From the NCBI GenBank assembly GCA_003117195.1, contig BDSI01000192.1:1-64000 (forward strand): DNA of 64,000 bases. The letters run 5' to 3'. Positions within the stretch are counted from its first letter, which is position 1. Each line of letters begins with the position of its first letter. This document shows positions 34,982-49,900 of the stretch, piece after piece. The translations under genes and the position numbers were made by a program. The notes under the pieces are model-generated. The model worked only from the letters and a program-made list of their open reading frames with translations, was not told the origin of the DNA and made no database searches. The stretch comes from Eudorina sp. 2006-703-Eu-15. Lineage: Eukaryota > Chlorophyta > Chlorophyceae > Chlamydomonadales > Volvocaceae.

Positions 34982-37900
34982 GCCTACGCAGCGGTCGCCG
35001 TCTACATGCGGTCTGCCGGCGGCGCCGCGAGCGCCACCGCCGCGGACCTGGTCGGCGGCGCGTCAGCCCGAGTGGGCCCCGCTGCTCGTCAGGCGGGCGA
35101 GGCGCTGCGCATGACGGCGCTCAAGTCCCACATGGGCCACGCGGAGCCCGCGGCGGGTGAGCGGGCGGCACTGCCGCACTGCCGCATTCCGATGGCTGAA
35201 GCCTGGCTGGTGCTGCCCCTTCTGCCCCCCAACGACTGCCTGACCATTGGTGCCTGTCCAACATACGACTTCCGCGGCAGCCCCACTGCCTTGCGGGCTT
35301 TACTCACGAAGAGTACCGCTCCGCTTGGAGCGCAAGCGTGTGTGCGGCCCTGTCGCTTCTCGAACCGGGGGCGGGAGGTCCATATGTCCGGGCGCCCGTC
35401 ACACCGCGCATGTCCCGCCCTTCCTCTTGCCCGCTCATACCTGCAGGCCTGCTGGGTCTGCTGCGGCTGGGCTGGCAGGTGCAGCAGCGGGCGCCGCAGC
35501 CGCTGATCCACCTGCGCAGACTGAACCCGCACCTGCACGCCACCCTGGAGCTCGCCACGTCGGCCGGGACCCCCAGCGAGCCGCTGGCGCTGCTGCCCCG
35601 CACCGCCGGCCCATGGGTCACCAGCGCCGCCTCCCCAGCCGCCGCCGAGTCCTTGGTTGCGGGCGTCAGTGCGTTCGCGTTCCAGGGCACCAACGCCCAT
35701 GCCGTGCTGGCGGGCGCCCCGGCGTCGCTGGGACCAGCGTCGCGGCCGGCCGCTCCGGACGCCGCCGCCACGTTTGGGCCGCTGGAGACGGCGACCCGGC
35801 ACTGGATCCACCCGGGGCCGCACCCGATGCTGGGGGCGCTGTGGACTGCGGGCGCTGCGGCAGGTGGCAGGCCGATCCTGGTGGCGGAGTGCAGGTGGGT
35901 TTCGGGAGGAGGAGAGCGGTCAAGGGGGCTCGGCGCACGCTGGCGCACATCGCAGCCTGCCTGACCCCGACGCCCCTGGGTGGTAGCCCCTGCACCGGAT
36001 ACCGTACCGTACTTATTCGTGATCGCGCGTGCGAAGGTTGGGGGGTTAACTCGCAGGTCGCTGGTGTGTGTATCTCCACATTCACGTCTTTGTCATGTTT
36101 TGTGCAAGGGCGTCTGGCTCTGCTGTCCTACCCTGACGTTATGGTGCCCTAACCGCAGACTGTCCTCACTGGCGCGCCTGGCGTACCTGCGGGATCACGT
36201 GGTTTCGGGGCGGGCTCTGCTGCCCGCCGCCGCCATGCTGGAGCTGTGCCTCGCGGCCGCGTCGACCGCCCTGGCGTCGGGGCCCGATACCGCCGAGGCG
36301 CAGTGGGGCATCTCCAACCTGACCATCCTCAGCCCCATAATCCTGCCCCCACCCGCCTCATCGCTGTCTGCGGTCGCAGCCGCCGACGGCTTCGGCGACA
36401 GCAGGGTGGCAGACGACAAGACGGTCGTGCTCTGTCACGTGGACACGGCCACGGGCGCGGTCCAGCTGTCGTACGGTGGCGGCGCCGGAGGCGCCGCTGC
36501 CGCCGCCACCGCCGGGCGCCTCGTCGCCAAGGGCACCGTGGCCCGGGTTATGCAGCCCGCGGCGACCACCACCACCACCTCCGCTGAGGTCTCAGCCGCT
36601 AGCGACAGACAGCCGACTGCTGCTGCTGCTGCCGGTAGTGATGGCAACTGCGATGCGGACGGGGGCTTGGTGAAGCTCATCCGCGTGCTGGGCCTGCCTC
36701 TGGCGGCTGCCGCCGCCACCGCACCTCGGGCGGGACCCGTGGGTCAGATCGGCGCCGCCTCCGACAGCGCCTCCGCAGCCGCGGTGCCGTTCGCGGGCAG
36801 CGCCGCGAGGGCGGCCCCCGCGGAGGAGGGCTACCTGTCCCGGCCCGCGGACGTGGACGCGGCGTTTCATCTGGGCGTGCTACAGCCGGGTAGCGGTGCC
36901 AAGATCCCCGTGGCTGTAGCGTGCTTCGCGGCGAAGCCGCGGCGGGCGGGTGGAGCCGGGGCAGCCGGCGCGTGGGCCACCGGTGGACGGGCGGTATACG
37001 GCAAGCCGCAGGCACTGCTCCCGGCAACGGCATCGCCGCCGCCGCAGCAGCAGCGCCGCTCCGCGAGCAGCTTCTACCTGTGGAATGAGGAGGCCGGGGC
37101 AGCCGCGGTGGTGGTGAGCGGGCTGGAGACGGTGGAGATGCCTCGGGGCGCGGCCGCCGCGGGGACGGCGGCAGCTGCCGCCGGTGCCGCAGTGCCCGGT
37201 GTCGATCCCACCACGGCGGCCAACCACGGCGTCTCCTCGGCTGCCGCGCCAACTGCCGCTGAGGCCATGTACGAGACAGAGCTGGTGGTCGAGCAGCCGG
37301 TGCGTGGTGAGGCCGACGACAACCTGGCGCGCCCAGCACTGGCGCTGGACGGAGGTGACGACGCGGCGACGGTGGAGGTGGCGGTGGTCACCGCGGCGGC
37401 AGGTCGCGGCGACACGCCCGCCGGCCAGCAGCCCGCTGCGCTGCGGGTTGCGGTGCGCGCCGGCGCGGTGACGGCGGCGGCGAGCGCCATCGCGCTGCTG
37501 CAGGGCGTCCAGAACGTGCCCACCCTGGACCGCCTGACCGGCAGCGTTGTCCGTGACAGCGACGGCGGCATCGCCGCAACTGCGGCGGCGGCAGCCTCCG
37601 GCGATCAGACGCTGCGTCCCGGTGCGGGGGGTGCGGGCGGCGCGGCTCCGAACACCGCCGTGGCCGCAGCCGCCATCGATGGAATCCTGCGAACCGCGGC
37701 CTCCGAAATCCCCAATCACAATGTGGCCCTGACGCTGCGCTCTCCCGCCGCGGCAGCCGGTACGGCAGCGGCGGCCCTGCACGGCACTGACGGCGGCGTC
37801 CTGGACACCTTCGCGCTGGGCCTCCCAGCCGGCGGCGCCGTCGCTGTCCGGCAGCTGCGTGCGCCCGTCGACGCGCCGCCGGCGGCGCCGGAGGCGTTCC

Positions 37901-40900
37901 AGATCGCCGCCAAGCCGCGCGGCGCCTTCTCCAACCTGGCCGTGGTGCCGATGCCGCTGGCAGCGGACGGCGTGAGCTCTCCCTGCGGCCGGGGGGAGGT
38001 GGCGGTGGCGGTCAAGGCCGTAGGCCTCAACTTCCGCGACGTGCTCAACGTGCTGGGCATGTACCCGGGCGACCCGGGCCCGCCGGGCAGCGACTGCGCG
38101 GGCATCATCCAGAGCGCAGGTGGGCTGCTCATCCTACCGGGGTGCCCTGCCTTGACTGTGCGGTACGTGAGGTACGTGAGGTCTACGGCGCGCATGCAGC
38201 CCGCGGGGTGGCGCCGATCGATTGGTTCCTCTGGCAGCGAAGCTGACTGCCTTCCCTCACCATATACAGCATTCCGGTGTCCTGGCCTTTTGGCTTCTCT
38301 GACGGGTGTACCCTGACGGATGTGCCGGGGCTTCCCCGCTGCCCTGACCCTCCCGTACGCGGGCCGGGCTCACCCTCACCAGGTCCGGGGCTGGGCGGCT
38401 CACTGGCGGTGGGCGACGCGGTGTTCGGTCTGGCGCACGGCTGCATGGGCTCTCGCGTGGTGGGGCCGGCAGAGATGCTGGTGCGCCTGCCGCCGCACGT
38501 CACCTTCGAGGAGGCCGCCTCCGTGCCAACGGTGGGTGGTGCTCGCACCAAATCCCCCTTTTGATTTTCATGGCTCCGAAAGCCTTACCTCTGCTGCCCA
38601 TCTCGCCCGCTCGCAGGTCTTTGTCACGGTGGTGGCGGCGCTGCAGTCCGCCGCGAGGGTGGGCCGCGGGGACAGGGTGCTGGTGCATGCGGCGGCGGGA
38701 GGCGTGGGACTCGCAGCGCTGCAGGTACGGCGGTACGAGCGGCCGCAGTCCCAGCCTGGCTGCTGCCCCCCCGTTGGGACGAGTAGTGGCGCTCCCTGGA
38801 GGGCCTGACGCTGTGGTGAACTCCCTCTGTCGGACTCGTGCTGCGTAGTCTCCTGTTGCCACGAGCCCGGCTTGGGTCCCTCTGCGGCGCTGCTGCCCGG
38901 CAGGTGATTCGCTCCCTGGGCGCCATTCCCTTGGCCACCGCCGGAGGGCCCGTGAAGCGTGCCCTGCTGCGACGTGAGGGCGTCACCGCCGCCGCGGCGT
39001 CCCGGGACACCTCCTTCGCGGAGCCGCTGCTGCTGGCGTCAGGGCCGGCAGGGGCCGCGGCGGGGGGAGCCCCCGGGGCGGCGCGTCTTGGTGTGGACGT
39101 GGTTCTCAACAGCCTGACCAGCCCCGGCATGGTGTCCGCCAGCCTGGCGCTGCTGTCCCGCGGCGGGCGCTGGGTGGAGATCGGCAAGCGCGACATCTGG
39201 TCGGGCGCGCGGGTGGCGGCGGAGCGGCCCGACGCGCGGTACGGCCTGCTGGCGGTGGACTTCATGCCGCCGCAGGTGAGCTCTCCATGGATTTGGTTGG
39301 TCACAGGTTCCATGCGCCGCCTCCCGTGCTTGCTTTCCATAAAGATCTACAACCGTCCGTCCATGCGCCGCCCCCCGTGCTTTCCATACAGATCTCCAAC
39401 CTTCCAAATACCTATGCTCTCATTCAACTTTGTAATCCTTCGGCCCCCTAACCCTAACCCCCCATCCTACCCGGCCTTACACACGTGGCTCCCATCCTTC
39501 GCTTACCCCCCCCCCCCCAACTCCTGAACGTCGTCATCCTTCGACCCCAACCTAAACCCCCAACCCCAACCCACTCACAGGTCCTCCACGCACAGCTGCA
39601 GCATGTCGCCACGCTGCTCTCTCGCCAAGACATCACCCCACTCCGTACACTGTCGTACCCACTGTCCGCCGTCGCCATCGCGCTGCGCGCTCTCGCGCAA
39701 GCCGCCCACGTCGGCAAGGTGGTGGCCTACGCGCCGCCCGCCGCCGCACCCGTGGGCCCGACCCACGGGTCCGTCCTGTCCCGCTCGCGCGTGCTGATCA
39801 CCGGCGGCACTGGCGGCCTGGGCCTGCTGGTGGCGCGCTGGCTGGTGGGCTCCGGAACCGTGGGTCACGTGCACCTCGTCAGCCGCAGCGGGCGCGCCGC
39901 TGCCAAGGCGCCGGCTGCGGGCCGTGAAGGCGGGGACCCCGAGGAGGAGGAGGGTGCGGCGCTGGCGGGCCTCCTCCTGGGGGGCAGCGGGGTGTCCGTT
40001 ACGTTGGAGGCCCTGGACGTGGCCTGCGCGGAGGACGCCCGGGCGCTGTGGCGTGCGGGCGCCGCGACCCGGGCGGAGGTCGAGGAGGCGGCGGCGGAGG
40101 AGGAGGGGCTGCGAGCCGGCCGGGGGAGCTGGGATGCGGTGCTGCATGCCAGCGGCGTGTTGGCGGACGCGATGCTGCCGAGGCAGAGCCTGCAGGGCGC
40201 ACGTCGGGTGGGTTGAGACTTGAGGGGGAGGTGCGCCGTGTGAAGAGAAAAGCAGAGCCATCGGGCGGGCGTCGGCTAGGCTAGCGGTCAGCAGCTGGCG
40301 GAGATGATGCGTGAACGGAACCCATTGGGGACCCATAATCGCCCTCAGGGGTTATAAGCGACAGCCAATGGGGCCTAGGAGAGGGTGGTCTAGGGAGATA
40401 CTTACGCACCGACGGACACACTAAGGGGTGACCTGCCGCACACACGGCACGGCATGCGCCCCGCACATGATGGCCGTTGCACCCTATGGCGGCCTTGTAA
40501 ACGAACTCTCTGGTGTGGACCCCCTCCTCCTCCTCCTCCTCCTCCTCCTCCTCATACTCCTCTTCCTCCCCTCACCTCCTTCGCCCCCTGCAGGTGGCCG
40601 CACCCAAGCTCGCCGCGGCCCAGCCGCTCGCGGTCGCGTCCGTGGCCGCCGCCCCGCTCAGCCAGCTGGTGCTGTTCTCCTCGGTGGCCTCCCTCATCGG
40701 GGCCGCGGGTCAGGCCAACTACGTGGCCGCGAACGCGGGATTGGACCGACTGGCGGAGGAGTGGAGCGCCGCGGGTGCGTGTGTGGGGGGGGCTTACCTC
40801 CTTGGCACCGCGGGCCCGTGTGTCCCTTTGTACGTGTGTCCCTTTGTCCGTGTGTCGGTGTGTGTGTCGGGTTCGCGAGGTAGGGTGAGGTGGTGGTATG

Positions 40901-43900
40901 GCTGGGAGATGGGGCGGCCGCATACCGCACGAGAAAATTTATTAAAGACGATTCGGACGACTCTGGGCTGGAGGTCTGGGCTCCATGATGTGTGTGTGGC
41001 ATGTACCCTTGTGTCGCTGGGTGGCAATGCGGTTGATGCAGTCGGCGAAGTGCAGGTCAGGTAAGGAAGGCAGCAGCGTGTCAACAGAGGTGGACTTGCC
41101 TGCCTGGGACTGTCTCGAAACAAGCATGCAGATCGAGTTTCAACATCTCCCTCGGAAAGCATCATCGTACGGAGGTGTCACGATATGTCAAAATGGTACT
41201 GCCAACTGCAGGGCACCCGGTCATGTCCATCCAGTGGGGCGCCTGGGCCGGTGGCGGCATGGCCAGCGCCGCCGTCATCGCCCGTCTTGAGCGCATCGGC
41301 CAGGGAGTGCTGCCGCCGGCTGTGGGCCTGGCGGCGCTCGCGCACGCGCTCGGCGCCGCCGCCGCCAGCGGCCGCGGCGCCGCTGTGCCGCTGCCGCTGC
41401 CGCCGCCGCCACACGCGGCGCGCGTGGTGACCGTCAACCCATTCCGCTGGGCCAAGTACCTCTCCAAGCACGCCGTGGAGCATCCATTGTACGGCAGGTT
41501 CTACATCGAGCGCCAGGCGCAGCAGCCCCACCCAGCGGCCGCAGCCGGGTTGGAGGCGGTTGCGGGCGAGGGACCGTCGGGTGCTGCGGGTCAGGTAGCT
41601 GCGGAGGCAGCGGCGGAGGCGGCGCGGGGGCCGCGCTACAGCCGGGAGGCGGTGCGGCGGGAGGTGGAGGGGGCGCTGGTGGAGGTGCTGGGCAGCGCGC
41701 TTCCCGACAACGAGCCGCTCATGTCTGGTAGGTTTGCGGGTCTGAAGATGCCCCGGCGAAACGGTGGAGAACAGGAAGTGGCTGGCCATGGCAAGAGCGA
41801 GCTATGGCCCGCTGGAATCTGAGATTGGATCTCCTGACACACTCATAATATGAGTATATGTTCAACGGGAAAATGAAGTCCTTTTGGGCCTCCTGTATCT
41901 ATCCGGTTACCGTATGCACCCCGCACCCTCTTGTGTTGCAGGCGGCCTTGACAGCCTGGGCGCTGTGGAGTACGTGAACCTGGTCTCGCGGCGGCTGGGC
42001 GGCGTCCCGCTGCCCGCCACCCTCATCTTCGACTACCCCACCACCGCCGCCATCACACAGTACCTGGCGGATAAGCTGGCGGCGGCAGCGCCCCCGCCGG
42101 CCCCACCGTCCGCGGCGGCCACCCGCGCCGCGGCGGCTGCTGCGCCCGCTGACGAGTCGTCGGGAAACCTGGACTTTGTGCAGCAGCTGGTGATGGGGTA
42201 CGAGTTTGGCGGTGCCGATGCTGCAGTGCCTCTGGCCCCTCCGACGGCGTCCAGTCGGCCTGTTGCCCCGCCCGCCACCATCGGGATCCTGAGCTACGAG
42301 ATGGCGCCGCTGCTGCAGGCTTCCGCCGCCGCCGCCGCCGGGGCGGAGGCTGCCTGGGTCGGTGGCGGCCGCGTGCCGATGTACGACAACATCCAGCAAG
42401 TTCCCCTGGAGCGGTGGGACCGTATCGCCCTGCCGGCGGGGAGACACGGCGGCGGCGTGCCCGTCCAGTTCGGCGCCTGGCTTGCCGATGTGGCTGAGTT
42501 TGACGCCGCGGCATTCGGGCTGTCCCATAGCGAGGCAACGGCCATGGATCCCCAGCACCGCCTGTTGCTCCAGATGGCTGTGTCGGCCACCACGTCCGCG
42601 GCGCCCGACGCCGCCGCCTCCACACAGCCCGACGACACGGCCGCCGTACGCAGTCGTACCGGGGTCTACCTGGGCATCTCCTGGACGGAGTACCACAGGC
42701 TGTGCGAGGCACACGGCGCGGTCTCGGGGCCGTACGCCGCTCAGGGTGCCGTATTGTCGGTGGCCGCCGGCCGTATCAGCTACCACATGGGCCTGGGCGG
42801 CCCTTCGATGGCCGTCGACACGGCCTGCTCGTCCAGTCTGGTGGCGACCGCCCTGGCCTACGAGTACCTGACGGCGGCGGCGGCGGCGGCGGCGGCGGGA
42901 AGCACGGCAGTGCGGCCCTCGTCGGGGTCCTCCCTGGCGTGGGCCTCCGCCGCGGCGGCGCAGAGCTCCAGGGCGGGTGGTGGCGCTGCGGCCCTTGTGG
43001 GCGGTATCAACATGATGCTGCTGCCCAGCACCTCGGCCATGTTCCAGCGAGCAGGTGCGATCCGTAGCTGGCGCGCGGAATAAGCAAATTAAACATACAA
43101 GTCGAACACGCTTGATGTCAACATCTTGTTGATGGACGCGTATGCCGTGTGTCTCTGCGGCCCATGCAGGCATGTTGGCGCCCGACGGCCGCTGCAAGAC
43201 CCTGGACGCCGCCGCTGACGGCTACGTCCGGGCCGAGGCAGCGGCGATGATGCTCCTGCAGGCGCTCCCGGAGGCCTCCAGCACCGCCGACGCGACTGCG
43301 GTGCGGCCGCTAGCCGTGCTGCTGGGCGCCGCCGTGAACCAGGACGGCCGCAGCAGCAGCCTCACCGCCCCCAACGGCCCCGCGCAGCAGAGCCTCATCC
43401 GCGCCGTACTGAGCGCCGCCGACATCGCCCCAGCCGCCGTGGCCGCGCTGTCCATGCATGGCACGGGCACCCCGCTGGGCGACCCCATCGAGGTGGGGGC
43501 TGCACTGGAGGTCCTGGCGCCGCCTGATGTGCGGTCTTCGGCGGCTGCGTCAGCCGTCGGCGGCTCTGCACCAGGGACCCTGCGGCTGCTGGCGGTCAAG
43601 AGCATGCTTGGCCACGCCGAGCCCGCCGCGGGTGTCTCCGGACTGGGATTCGCCGTACAGCAGCTCCGGAGCCGCGCCGTGGCTCCCATCCTGCACCTCC
43701 GCACGCCCAACGCGCACGTGGTGGCGGCGCTGGAGGCCTCCGCAGCCGACGGAGTGCCCGCGGCCGCCATGCCGCGAGACGCACGGCCGCTGCTGCCGCC
43801 CGGTGCAGGTGCTTCAGACGAGGCGGCCATCTTTGGCGTCAGCGCCTTTGCCTTCCAGGGCACCAACGCCCATGCGCTGCTCACCCACTCGACCGATCTC

Positions 43901-46900
43901 GTGCCGCCGGCCGCTGTCGCTCCGACGACCGCCGCGCCGCTGTGGCGGGGGCGCAGGACGTGGATGCACCCCGCGCCGGACCCGTGGGTCGGTGTGGTGC
44001 GTCCGCTGGTCTCCACCGCCGCCGCCACGACGGCGGTGTTTGAGACGGAGCTGACCACCGCCCGCCATGCCTGCCTGTGGGACCACCGAGTGGCCGGGAA
44101 GGCGCTGGTGCCCGCGGCGGCCTTCCTGGAGGTGGCCCGGGGCTGTGTTGCCGCGCTGCTGCTGCCTCCGACGCGAGCCGCCGAGCAGCGCAAACGTGTC
44201 GCGGGCGTCGCGGCAGCTGCCGCTGCAGCGGAAGGCGGCGGCGGCGGCGGCGGGTTCCTGGACGAGCCTCATGTGGCGCTGTCCGGCGTGTCTGTGCCGG
44301 CTCCGTGCGTGCTTCCCGACATGGATGTGGACGTGGGTGGGGTAGCCTCGAGTGGAGCTGTCCGGATGGTCCTCGGATGCCGGGTGGATCTGACTCGCGG
44401 CTCGCTGGTGGTCTTCAGCCGCGCCGAGTACCCACAGCAGCAGCACCCACAGCAGCCGCGGACACACCTACTGGCAACCGTGCAGGTCGCACATTATTCC
44501 CAGTCGTCGGCGGGCAGCGGCGTGGCGACACAGCGCACAGACACGTCAGCCCTGGCTGACTGCTTGCGCGCTGTCGGAGCACGTGGACCGCAGCATGCCT
44601 CAGGCCGGCAGCCGCCCCCTGTCGCCGCGGCTGCCATTACTGTTGGGGACGCCGGCCAAGCTGGCGCGGCGGCTGTGGGCGCAATAGCACCTGAGCGCCT
44701 GGACTGCGTGCTGCAGCTGGGTGCCGTGGCGGCGCTGCATGGAGGCCGCGGCAGTGAGCTGCGAGTGCCAGCGTCCCTGGAGTGCTACGTCCCGCCGCCG
44801 CTGGTGCGGCTGCAGCCGCAAGACAGCGGCAAGAGCGGCGTCGGCAGGGGCGGCGGGGAGCCGGTGCTCGTTCACGCAGTCGCTGCCCTGCGCCCCGGCG
44901 CCAGCGACGCGCGTGTGGTGACGGACTTCCACATCGCAGCGGACGCTGGCGGTGGCGCGGGCCTCACCGCCGCGGCGGCGGCCCTCCGCGGCCTGGAGGC
45001 GCGCAGGGCCATCCCGGCAGCGCTATTCGCTGCCGCGGCCCAGACCGCGACCGCAGCCAGTGTGCGGAGCGCGGCGCCACTGGTCCGGGCTCCTCCGGTG
45101 GCAGTGACAGCAGCCGGAAGTGCGGCGGGCAGCGCCGAGGACGATTCGGAGGATCTCAGCCCGCTCTACCAGATCGTGCAGACCGTGACGGAGCCGGCTC
45201 GGGTGGACGAGACCGGCGGGCACCGGGGCGCAGCCACCGCGCAGCCCCATCTGGACGTGCGCCCGCGCCCGGATGACGCCCAGCCACTGGTGGCGATTGG
45301 CCTGGCGCAGCAGGCTGTCCGAGCGGGTGTGCCAGGGGTGCGTCTGACGGCGCCGACGACGGCCTCTGCCATGAATCGCGCTACGGCCGCTACTGCCCTG
45401 GCCGGTGGAGCCGCGGAGGCGCTCCTACGGACCGTGGAGGCTGAAACCAGTGTCCTCTGCGCCGGAAAAGAGGTTCAGCGGGCCAGTGCCCTCACAGTGG
45501 AGGTGACTGCTGTGCCGTCCGACGAAGACGCGTACGGCACCGTACACCACGGAGGCGCCGTGTTCCGGGACCTGCTGTTGCGGGGATCGGAGGTGGTGGA
45601 GGCCGGTGGTGGAATTCCAGTGGTTGGGGACTTCCAGCTGGTTCCGCGGCCGCGGGGCGCCCTGGGCAACCTGGTGCCGCAGCCCCTGCCGGCGCCCGTT
45701 GCGGGGAGTGGTGCGGTGCCGGCCGGCAAGGTGGCGCTGAGGGTGCGGGCCGTGGGCCTCAACTTCCGCGACGTGCTCAACGTGCTGGGCATGTACCCGG
45801 GCGACCCGGGGGCGCCGGGCGGAGATTGCGCGGGTGTGGTGGTGGCGGCGGGTGACGGCGCGGGGGCGGAGGTGCTGCCGTCCGGCACGGCCGTGTTCGG
45901 TCTGGCCGCCGGCAGCCTGGGCACCCTGGTGCACAGCAGCCCGCACACGCTGGTGGCGATGCCGCCGTGCCTGAGCTTCGAGGAGGCGGCCACCATGCCC
46001 ACCGTCTTCATCACAGCGCACCAGGTGTTTGGCGACGCGGCCGGGCTGCGCCCCGGCGAGCGTGTGCTGGTGCACGGCGCGGCGGGGGGCGTGGGCCTGG
46101 CCTCGCTGCAGGTGGTGGGCGCGCTGGGCGGTGAGGTGGTGGCCACCGCCGGCAGCCCGTCCAAGCGCGCGCTGCTCCGCGGGCTGGGTGTACGGCATGT
46201 TTCCACCAGCCGCGACCTGGGCTTTGTGGAGGAGCTGACGGCGCGCGGCATCGCGGGCGTCGCCGGCGGCTGCGTGGACGTGGCTCTGAACACGCTGACC
46301 AGCCCCGGCCTGTTGTCCGCGACGCTGAGCCTGCTCCGGCGCGGCGGTCGGTTCGTGGAGATCAGCAAGCGCGACATCTTCTCCGTGTCCCGGCTGCAGA
46401 GTGAGCGGCCCGACGTGTCCGCGGGCTTCGTGGCGGTGGACTTCCTGCCCGACGCCGCGGTGCAGTCCGCCATGCTGCGTGTGGCCGCGGGCGTCAGCCG
46501 GGGCCAGCTGCGCCCGCTGCCGCTGGCCGCACACAGCCTGGGCAACGTGGCCGCGGCGCTGCGCCAGATGTCGCAGGCGCGGCATGTGGGCAAGGTGGTG
46601 GTTTCCTCGCCTCCTCCCACCTGCATCTCTTCACCTATCCACGGATCAATTCTCATCATCGGCGGCCTGGGCACGCTAGGGCTTCTGACAGCTCGCTGGC
46701 TGCTGGGTCAGGGCGTCCGCAGCATCCACTTGACCAGCCGTAGCGGCCGCCCCGCTGGCGCCGCAGCTGAGTTGCAGCTGGCGGGCATCACAGCGACCCA
46801 CGGGTCACTCTTCACCGTGAGCGGTGTCGACGCCTCCGCCGCCGCGGAGCAGGAGTGGCTGCTGGGCCTCCAGGGAGCTTCCCAGGAGGGCGAGGACGCC

Positions 46901-49900
46901 GCATGGAGCCGTCGGCAGCCCTTCCTGGCTGTCTTCCACGCCGGCGGCGTTCTGGCTGATGCGGTGCTGGAGCGTCAAAGCGCCGCCGGCATCCGGTCCG
47001 TCACGGCCGCCAAGCGCAGCAGCGCCGCACTCCTGCGCCGCATCGGTGGCGCCCTCCCCGTCGCCACGCACGTCTTCTTCTCCTCCGTCGCGTCGCTGCT
47101 GGGATCTGCGGGCCAGGCCAGCTACGCCGCCGCCAACGGCGCCCTAGACGCGCTCGCTGCCGCCAGCCGCACCGCGGGCTTGGCTGCTACAGCCATCCAG
47201 TGGGGCGCCTGGGCGGGCGCCGGCATGGCCGCCACTGCCACAGTGGCGCGCAAGGTGGAGCGGCTGGGCATGGCGATGCTGCAGCCGCAGCAGGGTTTGG
47301 AAGCCTTGGAGCGGGTGCTGCAGGGAGCGGGTGCTGCCACCGGCGGCGCGGCTGTTGTGCCGGTGGTGCCGTTCCGGTGGCGGCGCTTCCTGGAGGTCAC
47401 AACACGGCGCCGCGGCGGCGCCGTGCCGTTCATGTTCCAGCGGTTCGCCGGCGCGATGATGGCCGCGGGCCCCGCCGAGGTGCAGCCGCGGCCGTCCCTG
47501 TCGGCAACGCTGAGGCCTGATACGACGGCGGCGGCGGCGGCCGCGGCGGCGGCGAAAACTCGCGCTGCGGTGCTGTCGGATGTGCTGGACACCATCAGCG
47601 GCGTGGTGGGGTCGGCCGTGGCCCCCGACGCGCCGCTGATGGGGTCGGGTCTGGACAGCCTGGGGGCGGTGGAGCTGCGGAACGCGCTGGAGGGCCGGCT
47701 GGGGCTGCAGCTGCCGGGCACACTGGTCTTCGACTACCCCACGGCTCTCGCCCTGGCCGACATGATTGCAGCGCGCCTGCCACGGAGCCCCCAGGCAGTG
47801 CCTCCCCCAGCTGGGGCCGCCTCCGCAGCCGCCGCTCCTGCCCCTGCCCTGCCGGGTGCCTCGGGCCTCACGCCTGCGGCCGTGCCCCAAGGCGACATCA
47901 CGCGCACCGTCCTGCAGATCGCCTCGGAGGTCCTGGGCGGAGGCGGAGGAGGCGCCACCGCCGCTGCCGCACTCGATGTCGACATTCCCCTCATGGCCGC
48001 GGGTCTGGACAGCCTGGCGGCAGTGGAGCTCCGGAACCAGCTCCAGGCCACCTTCCGGCTGGCGCTGCCGCCAACACTCGCCATCGATTACCCCACGCCA
48101 GCAGCCATCGCCGCGTTGATCGCCGCCCGCATGCCGACGTCAGCGCCAGCGGATGGGGTGCACGCGGTCTCCGCCGCCGCAGCTCCCAGTTCCCTGCTGC
48201 AGGCCGCGTCGGCGACGCTGCCTCCGTCAGCCGACAGGGCCGCCGTCAAGTCCCTGGCTGCCGGTATCGTCGGCATCGCGGTCGCCCTGCCGGGGGTGGC
48301 CCCTGCCGGCTGCGCTGCGGCGGTCCGGGACGGCGTCGACGCTGTCAGCGCCGTGCCGTACACCCGTTACGATGTCGACGCGCACGCGGAGCTGTTCGAC
48401 GGCGCGCCGGTGCGCTTCGGCGCCTTCCTGGGGGGTGTGAGCGTGTTTGACGGCGCGGCATTCGGCATTAGCGACGGCGAGGCGGCGCTGATGGACCCAC
48501 ACCAGCGGCTTCTGCTGCAGGCGTGTGCCGAGGCCTTCGCGCAGGTGGGTGGGTGTCGTAATGTCGGAGTCGCACCAGGACGAAGCCTTCTTCTCTTCGG
48601 CACTACATAAGAATTCTGCAATGGCGCGTCAATGCGCTGGGTTCCTACCCTGAGGTACCGTATCAGGTTGACCTGACCTCCGACCCTCTATATCGTCTCC
48701 GGTTCTCTTCGCCCAAACAAAACCCCAATCCCCATGTTCCCTGACCGTAGGAGCCCGCCGGCCCGGGAGAGCTGTACGGCATCTCACGCGAGCGTTGGGG
48801 CGTCTACGTTGGCACGTCGGCGCTGGACTACGGCAAGCTGGCCAGCCGCTACAGCCGGCAGCCCACTGCGTACACCGCCACGGGCAGTCTGTCGCTGTCG
48901 GTGACGTCCGGGCGGCTGTCGTACACCTTTGGCCTGCGCGGCCCCGCCGTCACCGTGGATACGGCCTGTTCCTCCAGTCTGGTGGCGGCGCACGCTGCCC
49001 TGGCGGCCCTGGCGCTGGGTGGCTGCGACGGGGCGGTGGCTGCGGGCGCCAACATCATGCTCATCCCGGACACGCCCGCGATGTTCCAGAAAGCCGGTGA
49101 GTCTCTGTATCAGGGGGCAGAGTGTCGACGCATGCTTGGTGCGGCGCTTTCGTGGAGGCTGAAGGGACCACAGTGTTGTCGATTTTGTGGGACATGATAC
49201 CCTCTGTAATAAAGTGCCATGCTGTGTGTTGGAGATAAGGTATGTTGCAGTGCTACAGGTGTCCTGATATCCCGGCGCCGTGCACTCGCAGGCATGCTGT
49301 CGCCCGAGGGCCGCTGCAAGACGCTGGACGCGGCGGCCGACGGCTACGTGCGGGCGGAGGCGGTGGGGGCGCTCTGCCTGGCGCCGCTGGTGGAGGCGGG
49401 CGAGTTCACTGCTTCCGGCAGCAGCACCCGACCCCCGCGGTCGCCTCTCGCGGTGTTCCTGGGCGCCGCGGTCAATCAGGACGGCCGCAGCAGCAGCCTC
49501 ACTGCCCCCAACGGCCCCGCGCAGCAGGCCGTGGTGCGCGCCGCCCTCGCCGAGGCGTGCTCATCGACCGCCGCCCTGGCCGCGCTGTCCATGCACGGCA
49601 CCGGCACCCCGCTGGGCGACCCCATCGAGGTGGGGGCTGCGGTGGCGGTGCTGGACGCGGACGCAGCCCCTGCCCCCTCTGGACGGCTGCCGGTACCGCT
49701 GCTGTCATCCAAGTCCATGTTCGGGCATGCTGAGCCGGGCGCCGGCGTGGTGGGCATCCAGCAGGCGGTGCATTCGGTGACCCACGGGTCGTCCCCGCCC
49801 GTCATGCACCTCCGGGGCGTCAACGAGCACGTGTCCGCTGCCATCGCCCAGTCGTCGTCGCCGGGTGCCTGGTCGCTGCCCCGACAGCTGCAGCCGCGGC

